Source of the DNA: Saprospiraceae bacterium
Lineage (GTDB): Bacteria > Bacteroidota > Bacteroidia > Chitinophagales > Saprospiraceae
DNA length: 41,087 bases
Assembly (NCBI GenBank): GCA_022841505.1
Contig: JALHRK010000015.1
Coordinates: 1 to 41,087, forward strand
Direction of reading: 5' to 3'
Within the stretch, counting starts at the first letter, position 1. Every line of letters begins with the position of its first letter. The notes under the pieces were generated by a model. That model saw nothing but the letters and a program-made list of their open reading frames with translations, was not told where the DNA came from and ran no database searches. This document shows positions 24,484-31,111 of the stretch, piece after piece. The translations under genes were made by a program, and so were the position numbers.

Positions 24484-25506
24484 ATGTTCAATCGGCGTGA
24501 CTTCCTGAATAAGACCATCCTCGCTTCTTTGGCTGCCGGGGTTGGAATTTCTTCCTGCGAATCCAAACCTAAGCAAGATGCGGCAAAAAACAATGCCGCA
24601 ACCACAAATCAATCATCCGGAGAAAAGCCGGAAGCGACGGTCATCGCTACCTGGAAACACCCCGATGCTACACAAAAAGCCTTGGAAGTGATTCAAAATC
24701 AGGGGCGTGCGCTGGATGGCATCGAGGCAGGCGTCAGGATGGTGGAAGCAGATCCGTTGGATCAATCGGTGGGCTATGGAGGTTTGCCTGACCGCGATGG
24801 GATCGTCACCCTTGATGCTTGCGTGATGGATGAAAAGGGCAACGCAGGTTGCGTGACTTTTCTTCAGCACATCATGCACCCCGTTTCCGTGGCGCGGAAG
24901 GTCATGGAGGACACCCCACATGTGATGTTGAGCGGGGAGGGCGCCCTCCAGTTTGCCCTGTCCAAAGGTTTTGAAAAAGAAAACCTGCTCACGCAGGCTG
25001 CCGAGGAACGATGGAAAGAATGGCTGAAAGAAGGAACCTACAAACCGGTTGGCGGCCACGAACAGCACGATACCATTGGGATGCTGGCCATAGATGGCAA
25101 CGGGAACCTTTCCGGCGCATGCAGTACCAGCGGGATGGCCTTTAAAATGCACGGCAGGGTCGGGGATTCCCCGATCATTGGCGCGGGTTTATATGTAGAC
25201 AATGAAGTCGGGGCTGCTACCGCAACCGGCTTGGGCGAATTTGTGATGAAAACCCTCGGCGCTTTCCTAATTGTGGAACTCATGCGCCAGGGAAAATCGC
25301 CGGAAGCCGCCTGCCGGGAGGCCGCCCTGCGCATTGCAGAAAAATACGGCAAAGCAAACGAAGACATGCAGGTAGGTTATATCGCCCTGAATAAAAAAGG
25401 CGAATACGGCACTTATTCCCTGCACCCGGGATTCAATTACAGCATTTCCCGCAAAGCTTCGCACGAAGTACTTGATTCACCCTATCTTTCTGCAAGCGCC
25501 GGTTGA
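24484..25506 (+). CDS. Exported N4-(beta-N-acetylglucosaminyl)-L-asparaginase-like hydrolase
   Basis: Ntn-hydrolase of the asparaginase-2/glycosylasparaginase family, which removes the Asn-linked sugar from glycoasparagine. The N-terminus NRRDFLNKTILASLAAG has the twin arginine of a Tat signal and ends in GISSC (Cys25), so a Tat-exported lipoprotein is likely. The self-cleavage site is Thr197 in EQHDTIGML, which becomes the nucleophile. GGLPDRDGIVTLDACVMD and GACSTSGMAFKMHGRVGDSPIIGAG are the family's substrate and dimer loops. The 340 aa length fits. ATG 24484 is preferred because the extended ORF runs through the tRNA. The stop is followed by TGTCTAGAGTCC, resembling the end of the hairpin element. 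Confidence 0.92.
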   Translation: MFNRRDFLNKTILASLAAGVGISSCESKPKQDAAKNNAATTNQSSGEKPEATVIATWKHPDATQKALEVIQNQGRALDGIEAGVRMVEADPLDQSVGYGGLPDRDGIVTLDACVMDEKGNAGCVTFLQHIMHPVSVARKVMEDTPHVMLSGEGALQFALSKGFEKENLLTQAAEERWKEWLKEGTYKPVGGHEQHDTIGMLAIDGNGNLSGACSTSGMAFKMHGRVGDSPIIGAGLYVDNEVGAATATGLGEFVMKTLGAFLIVELMRQGKSPEAACREAALRIAEKYGKANEDMQVGYIALNKKGEYGTYSLHPGFNYSISRKASHEVLDSPYLSASAG

Positions 25507-25604
25507 TTTTTTGTGTCTAGAGTCCAGTGACTACGCTTTTGTGGTCATGCAAATCTTTAATGGCACAGCGTTTCGCGGAGGAACACGGAGTTTACTTTAA
25601 AAAC

Positions 25605-26192
25605 TTACTTTAACTTCTTCCTCCAAAATCGCAGCGCCTTCGGGCTTTCCGAATCCTCATCCAAATCTTTCCAGGAAATGGTGCAAATCATTGCTGTGCG
25701 CTCGAACCCGCGTTTTTGCCAGAAAGCATCGAGCGGAATAAAATCAGCGGGGCGGCGTGGATGATCCTCAGGGCGGATCACGCCGCAAAAGCAAACCCAT
25801 TCAAACCGGCCCAGGCGCCTTGCATGCGCTTCGCGGTGTTCAAAAAATGCCACGCCCAGCCCGCTGCCGCGGTACGATTTTCGCAAAACCGACTCGCCGT
25901 AGTAGAAGACCTGCCCGATATCGTAGCCGTTTTCAAGAAAAGGCGTTTGAATATTCGGGGTTTCGTGCACCATTGGCAATCCGGTGGAGGCGCCCACCAC
26001 CTGATCGCCATCAAAAGCCACCACGAGTACCGCATCGGGCGCCGATAAAAAAGCTTGCAGGTATTCCTGCTCAGATAACATATCGCCATCGTAGAGATAA
26101 GGGAATTCGCGGAAGACCTCAATGCGCAGCGCAGCCAGGTCATCAAGGTATGCCAGCGCGGCCTTGCCGGTAAAGGATTTTACCTCAAGCAT
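25605..26192 (-). CDS. GNAT-family N-acetyltransferase
   Basis: Acetyltransferase of the GNAT fold, substrate unknown. After MLEVKSFTGKAALAYLDDLAALRIEVF, the beta strands VLVVAFDGDQVVGASTGLPM lead to SVLRKSYRGSGLGVAFFEHREAHA, the acetyl-CoA-binding Q/RxxGxG/A-type motif (RGSGLG, about residue 110). The later segment FEWVCFCGVIRPEDHPRRPADFIPLDAFWQKRGF is typical for a GNAT subgroup seen in many proteobacteria and Bacteroidota. The length is 195 aa. The track ORF has 95 extra N-terminal residues read out of frame through the lipoprotein gene; ATG 26192 begins two bases after that gene's stop, so the pair is an operon. Confidence 0.88.
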   Translation of the reverse strand: MLEVKSFTGKAALAYLDDLAALRIEVFREFPYLYDGDMLSEQEYLQAFLSAPDAVLVVAFDGDQVVGASTGLPMVHETPNIQTPFLENGYDIGQVFYYGESVLRKSYRGSGLGVAFFEHREAHARRLGRFEWVCFCGVIRPEDHPRRPADFIPLDAFWQKRGFERTAMICTISWKDLDEDSESPKALRFWRKKLK

Positions 26193-26194
26193 AG

Positions 26195-26707
26195 CTATTG
26201 CGCGTCTTTTTTGGCTTTCTCCATGTTCTTCGCCGAAGCTTTTTTCACCTCCTCCAGCACCATCACCGTTTGGGCGTGAATGGGCTCCATCTCGGAAGTC
26301 AGGCGGTCGTGTTCCGCTTTCAGCGAGCCAAATTCCTGCTCGAACACTTCCGAAGCAAGGTTGCCGGCGCCGTGTTTTGCCAGCAGCGTGTCGCTTTTGA
26401 TTAAAATTTCGGTGCTGTTTTTGAGCAGCATGTTTTGTTTGGGCAGAATGACGCTCTTCATCATCGAGGTAAACCATTGCGTCAGCGAATCAGAGAGGAG
26501 CGTATCCATGACCATGATTTTTTGCAATTCATCAATGGTATTGTTCTGATCCTTTTCAAATTTGCGCGCATCGTTGAACATCGCAAGGCGCTTGTTCAGG
26601 GCTTCCAACTGGGTTTCGCTTTCAGCCGGATTGCTGCTGCAGGCGCTGAAGCCGACCGTGAAGAGGATTGCCGTTAAAACCGGAAAAAGAATGCTTGATT
26701 TTTTCAT
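26195..26707 (-). CDS. Small lipoprotein with coiled-coil body
   Basis: Not recognised by function. Signal sequence with lipobox MKKSSILFPVLTAILFTVGFSAC (Cys23), then an alpha-helical, charged body of about 145 residues with repeated L-x(6)-type spacing (LEALNKRLAMFNDARKFEKD; FEQEFGSLKAEHDRLTSEM), ending in a Lys/Ala-rich tail KKASAKNMEKAKKDAQ. This looks like a helical-bundle lipoprotein anchored to a membrane. It lies directly upstream of the GNAT gene, which is probably incidental co-transcription. Confidence 0.82.
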   Translation of the reverse strand: MKKSSILFPVLTAILFTVGFSACSSNPAESETQLEALNKRLAMFNDARKFEKDQNNTIDELQKIMVMDTLLSDSLTQWFTSMMKSVILPKQNMLLKNSTEILIKSDTLLAKHGAGNLASEVFEQEFGSLKAEHDRLTSEMEPIHAQTVMVLEEVKKASAKNMEKAKKDAQ

Positions 26708-26773
26708 GTCTGTATGATTTTAAGCGGCGAAGTTAATGCCTTCCACCTTGCTTTTCCAACTTACATTAACAAT

Positions 26774-26789
26774 CATCAATCATGTAATC
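26774..26789. repeat. Dispersed word CATCAATCATGTAATC, copy 2
   Basis: Sixteen bases identical to 11306-11321, again in TCAAT-rich sequence between two minus-strand genes (SGNH hydrolase and lipoprotein). Confidence 0.5.
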
Positions 26790-26881
26790 GTCAATCCTCA
26801 ATAAAAAATAAAAATGAACGATTAAGCATCATTTTATAGAACTGATCACCTCTGGTTTATACGGGACAAGCTTTGCCTCTT

Positions 26882-27604
26882 TTAGGGCTTAAGCCGTTCC
26901 AACACCGTTGGCAGCAGGAGATCCACCCAGCGGGCATACATCTTCCCGGAAGGGTGCAGTTGATCGGAAGCCAGCAGGGAAGGGTCGGTCAGCGCCTCTC
27001 GGGAGATTGGGGTGATGTCGAAATAAGCTACGCCCCGGCTTTCCGTGATGGCCCGGTTGGCGGCATTAAACGCGTCAATTTCCAGACTGATTTGCGCCGG
27101 ATTCGGGCGGTTTTGCCCAAAAGGCGTGACGCCATAATCAGGAATGGACAAAACGAAAACGCGCTCGGGGCGGTTGCCCGCAAACTGGATGGCCATTTCC
27201 AGCAAGTCTGCAAACTCGGGTTCGTAAGCGCTCAGCGAAAAACCCCGGAATTGGTTGTTGACCCCGATGAGCAGGGTGACCAAATCAAAAGTATCTGCGG
27301 CCAACTGGGTATTCCCGATGGCCGATTTCAGGTCTCCGGTGGTCCAGCCCGTTTTGGCGATGATTTGCATCGTATCTACCTGGAGGTCGGCTTCCATTAG
27401 TTTTTGCCGGAGTTGCACCGGGAAACGGGCAGCAACCGGCACGCCCTGCCCGATGGTGTAGGAGTCGCCCAAAGCCAAGCAGGCAAGCGGTGTTTTTTCA
27501 TCGGTTACCGGCACTTCGATCACCGGCTCCAACGCAGGGGGATGTTCGCAGCCATTTGCGCTAAGCAAAGTTGATAAAGCAAATAAAATCAATAACTTAT
27601 TCAT
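26882..27604 (-). CDS. SGNH/GDSL-family hydrolase lipoprotein
   Basis: Esterase-type hydrolase on the cell surface or in the periplasm. A lipoprotein signal (MNKLLILFALSTLLSANGC, Cys19) precedes the SGNH fold. Block I is ALGDSYTIG with nucleophile Ser48, the block III Asn is in LIGVNNQFRG, and block V is SDQLHPSG with Asp214 and His217. The Gly of block II is in TGWTTGDL. The length is 240 aa. The track start is 66 codons upstream inside ypdA; the ATG at 27604 starts the signal peptide and overlaps the end of ypdA by eight bases, indicating coupled translation. The substrate cannot be predicted. Confidence 0.9.
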   Translation of the reverse strand: MNKLLILFALSTLLSANGCEHPPALEPVIEVPVTDEKTPLACLALGDSYTIGQGVPVAARFPVQLRQKLMEADLQVDTMQIIAKTGWTTGDLKSAIGNTQLAADTFDLVTLLIGVNNQFRGFSLSAYEPEFADLLEMAIQFAGNRPERVFVLSIPDYGVTPFGQNRPNPAQISLEIDAFNAANRAITESRGVAYFDITPISREALTDPSLLASDQLHPSGKMYARWVDLLLPTVLERLKP

Positions 27605-28598
27605 GAACGCCTTGTTTTGAACCGGTGGATAAACTATGCTGAATATGCCCAATGATCGCTTTGCCATGGTGGCGGGTATTTTCAATAAACAAGCGGTTGG
27701 TTTGGAGTCCCGCGCACAAAACCCCGGCGAGGTAGACCCCCGGCAGGTTGGTTTCCAAGGTATTGCTGTCGTGAACCGGCGTGCGGGCTTCATCCGCGCC
27801 AAGCTGAATGCCCAGGTTTTCCAAAAAAGTAAAATCGGGCTGGTAGCCGGTCATGGCCAGCACAAAGTCGTTTTCCAGCGTCACCTTGCCTTCCGGCGTT
27901 TGCAACATCACTCGATCGGGCAGGATTTCAAGCACGCTGGTATTGAACCAGGCTTTGATGCTGCCTTCTTTGATCCGGTTTTCAATATTGGGCCGGATCC
28001 AGTACTTCACCCCGCTGTAAATTTCGCTTTCGCGAATGGCCATCGTCACTTCTGCGCCTTTGTTCCAGGTCTCTAATGCTGCATCGCAGGCCGAATTGGC
28101 CGCGCCGACCACCAGCACTTTTTGCCCGGCGTAGAGGTGCGCGTCGTCGTAATAGTGCTTCACTTTTGGCAATTCCTCTCCCGGAATGCCCAACAAGCGC
28201 GGCGTATCGTAAAAACCGGTCGCTACAATCACCGCACGGGCATGCCACGTATGTTTTACGGAAAAAACACGCCATCCGGTTTTTTCGTCCGCTTCCATCC
28301 CGGTGACGGCTTCGTACAGACGCACGTCCAGTTTCCAGGCTTCCCAAACCCGGCGGTAGTATTCCAGGGCTTCCCGGCGCGTCGGTTTTTCGGTATGGGA
28401 AATAAACGGGGTCTCTCCAATTTCCAGCAGCCTGGATGTGGAAAAAAAAGTCATGTTATCCGGAAAATGGTAGATGGAATTGGCCAAAACGCCTTTTTCA
28501 AGCACCACATAGGACAAGCCTGCTTTCTGCGCTTCGATGGCGCAAACCAAACCCACCGGGCCTGCGCCGATGATCACGATGTCAAGTGATGTTTCCAT
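27597..28598 (-). CDS. ypdA: YpdA-family FAD/NAD(P)-dependent reductase (putative bacillithiol disulfide reductase)
   Basis: Flavoprotein reductase of the thioredoxin-reductase superfamily, without the CxxC pair. The FAD motif GAGPVGLVCAIEAQKAGL is near residues 11-28, IYHFPDNMTFFSTSRLLEIG is the YpdA signature, the NADPH-binding motif VVGAANSACDAALE is at about 165-178, and GVYLAGVLCAGLQTNRLFIENTRHHG is the C-terminal FAD region. In bacillithiol producers YpdA reduces bacillithiol disulfide; whether this organism makes bacillithiol cannot be seen here. The length of 333 aa is normal. The gene is followed by the overlapping SGNH gene and preceded by a 20 bp perfect inverted repeat. Confidence 0.9.
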   Translation of the reverse strand: METSLDIVIIGAGPVGLVCAIEAQKAGLSYVVLEKGVLANSIYHFPDNMTFFSTSRLLEIGETPFISHTEKPTRREALEYYRRVWEAWKLDVRLYEAVTGMEADEKTGWRVFSVKHTWHARAVIVATGFYDTPRLLGIPGEELPKVKHYYDDAHLYAGQKVLVVGAANSACDAALETWNKGAEVTMAIRESEIYSGVKYWIRPNIENRIKEGSIKAWFNTSVLEILPDRVMLQTPEGKVTLENDFVLAMTGYQPDFTFLENLGIQLGADEARTPVHDSNTLETNLPGVYLAGVLCAGLQTNRLFIENTRHHGKAIIGHIQHSLSTGSKQGVHE

Positions 28599-28629
28599 AA
28601 GTCAATTGTTAATAAAACTGTATAAAAGG

Positions 28630-28684
28630 GCAAGTTGGCAAGGGGCAAATTTGCAAGTTTGTTTTTTGCCCCTTGCCAACTTGC
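28630..28684. repeat. Perfect 20 bp inverted repeat (GCAAGTTGGCAAGGGGCAAA)
   Basis: GCAAGTTGGCAAGGGGCAAA (28630-28649) and its exact complement (28665-28684) leave a 15 nt loop. Partial copies of the same words continue to about 28720, and related GGGGCAAGG words lie at 1780-1920. It is in the divergent ypdA/TPR intergenic region, so it may also influence either promoter. Confidence 0.8.
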
Positions 28685-28774
28685 ATTTTGCCAACTTGCT
28701 TCCTGCCCCTTGCCGACTTCCCAATTTACGCATAAAGGGGGATTTCCCACCCCGCTATATGCAAAGGAGCAACT

Positions 28775-28812
28775 TTTGCCGTGCCAATACGTTCTTTATT
28801 ATCGTATTTTTG
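28775..28812 (+). promoter_or_regulatory. Putative promoter of the TPR-protein gene
   Basis: TATTTTTG (28805-28812) fits TAnnTTTG exactly; TTTG at 28775-28778 is 26 bp upstream, somewhat wide for the -33 box. The start codon follows 46 bp later. Confidence 0.45.
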
Positions 28813-28858
28813 TGGTCCCCGGATCCATTTTACCTACAACAAACAATCAGAAAAGTTT

Positions 28859-30667
28859 ATGCGGCGCATCGTATTTTTGGCGGTATTGATATGGACAAGC
28901 CTGACTCCGGCCCTTGTCGGCGCACAGGATGCTCAGTTGGCGCAGCAGTATTTCCGCGACGGCGAGTATGAAAAAGCGGCACTGTTGTACCAAAAGCTGT
29001 TCGAACAAAACGAGCAGAACGATTACATCTTCGAGCGTTACATCGAGTGTCTGCTGGCTACAGAAGATTTCGCAACAGCCGAGGCTTCTATCAAAAAGCA
29101 GATCAAAAAAGTACCGCAAAACTCCACGAATTACGTGATGTACGGCAAATTGCTGGAGCGCCAGTACCGCGAGGATGATGCCATGGCTCAATACCGCGAA
29201 GGCATCGCCAAATTGCCTGCTGACCGCTACCAGGTGGTGCGCTTAGCCAACGCGTTCATTACGTCCAACAAATATGAGCTGGCAATTGAAGCCTACGAAA
29301 AAGGGGCGGATTTGCTCAAAGATACCCAGGTTTTTTCCTTCAACCTCGGCGATTTGTACCGCATGAAAGGCGATACGCCCAAGATGATCGAAAACTACCT
29401 GAACAGCATTGACGCCGATCCAACCCGCCTGAACAACCTCAAAACGGTTTTTCAGCGCTATCTTTTCCCGGATGATTTCAAAGAGTTGCAAAAACAGCTC
29501 TACGCCCGCATGCAGGACGGCGTTGAGAAAGAATACCACGCCGAATTATTGGGCTGGGTTTTCATTCAGCAAAAAGATTACGCCAGCGCCCTGCGCCAGG
29601 CCAAAGCCCTTGACCGGCGCCTGGTGGAAAACGGCGGGCGCGTGTTCCGCCTGGCAGAAGTAGCTGCCAACGACGGTGATTACGACGCGGCCATCTCTGG
29701 TTATGACTACATTGTGGCACAAAAAGGCCCCGCTTCTTCCTTCTATATTGACGCCCGCACCGAAGCGCTGCGCTGCCGCCGCAACAAAATTGTGGAAGGT
29801 TTTCAATACAAAGAAGAGGAGCTGCGGGCACTGGAATTGCAGTTCAATGCCTTCCTCGACGAATTTGGCCGCACGAAAATCACGGCACCGGTGATCCTCG
29901 ACTTAGCCGAATTGCAAGCCGTTTACCTCAACGACCTCGACCAGGCCATTGCCTTGTTGTCTAAAATGATCCAATATCCCGGTACAGAACCCGCAGTGCA
30001 GGCCATGGGCAAGCTCCGGCTGGCCGATTATTACCTGATGAAAGGAGAAGTCTGGGACGCTACCCTGCTCTATTCGCAGGTTGATAAAGATTTTAAAGAA
30101 GACGTGCTGGGGCAGGAAGCCCGGTTCCAGAATGCCCGGCTCTCGTATTTCAACAGCGATTTTCAGTGGGCACAGGCCCAGTTTGAGATCCTGAAAGCTG
30201 CCACTTCGCGCCTGATCGCCAACGACGCCCTCGACCTTTCTGTGTTCATTATGGACAACCTCGGCTTAGACTCCACCGCTACGGCGCTGGGGATGTACGC
30301 CGATGCGGAACTGCTGGTTTTCCAGAATCGCTTTGATGATGCTTTCCGCAAATTGGACAGCCTGATCACGCTTTTTCCGGAGCATAGCCTTGAAGACGAT
30401 GTGTGGTACCTGAAAGCACAGGTCTATGCCCGCAAGCGCGATTACGCGCAGGCAGCGCTCATGTACCAGGCCGTTATCGAAAAATACCCACAGGACATCC
30501 GCGCCGACAACTCCATGTTCGCGCTGGCGGAACTCCACGAAACCCACCTGAACGATGTGGAAAAAGCCAAAGCACTCTACGAAAAAATCTTTATTGATTA
30601 TTCGGGGAGTACGTTTGCGGTGGAGGCCAGGAAACGGTTCCGGAAGTTGAGGGGGGATAATATTTAA
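28859..30667 (+). CDS. Secreted tetratricopeptide-repeat protein
   Basis: Periplasmic or surface scaffold, function unknown. Signal peptide RRIVFLAVLIWTSLTPALVGA is at residues 2-22. TPR-like helical pairs run through the 602 aa protein: AQQYFRDGEYEKAALLYQKLFEQ (about 28-50), QVFSFNLGDLYRMKGDTPKMIENYLNSI, then a C-terminal set such as DVWYLKAQVYARKRDYAQAALMYQAVIEKYP, ADNSMFALAELHETHLNDVEKAKALYEKIF and FVDYSGSTFAVEARKRFRKLRG-like ending IDYSGSTFAVEARKRF. The final repeats resemble Bacteroidota YbgF/BamD-type TPR modules. ATG 28859 begins the signal peptide; the track start at 28781 would place 26 residues before it. The TAA stop runs straight into hairpin element copy C. Confidence 0.87.
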   Translation: MRRIVFLAVLIWTSLTPALVGAQDAQLAQQYFRDGEYEKAALLYQKLFEQNEQNDYIFERYIECLLATEDFATAEASIKKQIKKVPQNSTNYVMYGKLLERQYREDDAMAQYREGIAKLPADRYQVVRLANAFITSNKYELAIEAYEKGADLLKDTQVFSFNLGDLYRMKGDTPKMIENYLNSIDADPTRLNNLKTVFQRYLFPDDFKELQKQLYARMQDGVEKEYHAELLGWVFIQQKDYASALRQAKALDRRLVENGGRVFRLAEVAANDGDYDAAISGYDYIVAQKGPASSFYIDARTEALRCRRNKIVEGFQYKEEELRALELQFNAFLDEFGRTKITAPVILDLAELQAVYLNDLDQAIALLSKMIQYPGTEPAVQAMGKLRLADYYLMKGEVWDATLLYSQVDKDFKEDVLGQEARFQNARLSYFNSDFQWAQAQFEILKAATSRLIANDALDLSVFIMDNLGLDSTATALGMYADAELLVFQNRFDDAFRKLDSLITLFPEHSLEDDVWYLKAQVYARKRDYAQAALMYQAVIEKYPQDIRADNSMFALAELHETHLNDVEKAKALYEKIFIDYSGSTFAVEARKRFRKLRGDNI

Positions 30668-30787
30668 TGTCTGTTTTTATAGTCCGATAGCTGCGTTATG
30701 CTTCGCCCCAAAACCGGTCATTTACGTCAGTAAACTCCCGTTTTTGGGGCGAAACATGCCTTGCTCTCGAACTCTAAAGAACAGCCA
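30668..30787 (+). repeat. Covarying hairpin element, copy C
   Basis: Begins TGTCTGTTTTTATAGTCC directly after the TAA of the TPR gene and ends GAACAGCCA. Outer arms are CTTCGCCCCAAAA / TTTTTGGGGCGAAA and the inner stem is TTTAC-GTCA-GTAAA. Ends and bulges equal those of A and B; the outer stem differs from both with matched changes. Orientation is the same as the gene it follows, as for copy B. Confidence 0.85.
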
Positions 30788-30813
30788 CGGGACTCAATGG
30801 GCAGATACATTTA

Positions 30814-30852
30814 GTAAAAAAAGGCCGCCCCCAAAAAACCAGGAGCAGCCTC
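30814..30852 (-). terminator. Rho-independent terminator for the giant T9SS gene
   Basis: On the minus strand AGGCTGCTCC pairs with GGGGCGGCCT (10 bp with two G-U pairs) across a 10 nt loop and is followed by TTTTTTT. It lies about 250 bp past the stop of the 31102 gene, after the composite repeat. Confidence 0.65.
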
Positions 30853-30963
30853 TAACGTCATTTTATCGCTTATCTTTAACACCGACGCCTGGTGTTGGTT
30901 ATTGGTGTATCGGTTACTGGTTATTGGTGGTGCCGGATTTTGATCCTGTTTTAGACCGAAAAA

Positions 30964-31111
30964 GTTGTTCGTTGAGCGTTGTTGGTTCTTCGTTAGGTTT
31001 CAGAATAATCGGATGCGAGAACAAAACGAACAACGAACAACCGACAACGAACAACCGCTCCTGCCCCAATCTTCAAATTTTCAAATTAACACATCTTCAA
31101 ATCAATCTATC
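30964..31111. repeat. Composite GTTCGTTGTTCG repeat, copy 2
   Basis: Same ordered blocks as 22840-23010 (CGTTAGGTTTC, AATCGGATGCGAGAACA, AACAACCGACAACGAACAAC), without the TTCGACTTCG insertion. It ends in TTTGAAGA/TTTGAAAA words that touch the stop codon of the giant gene. Confidence 0.75.

Larger units (their letters stand above)
30668..31101. other. 434 bp convergent intergenic region made of repeats
   Basis: Between the TPR gene and the giant T9SS gene. In order it contains hairpin copy C, the minus-strand terminator, a GGTTATTGGTG-type low-complexity patch (about 30890-30935) and composite repeat copy 2. The plus-strand ORF 30744-31235 is a translation of these repeats and is not accepted as a gene. 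Confidence 0.65.

Noticed and set aside
26193-26477. 95-residue N-terminal extension of the GNAT ORF
   Set aside because: It is read out of frame through the lipoprotein gene; the acetyltransferase fold begins at ATG 26192.
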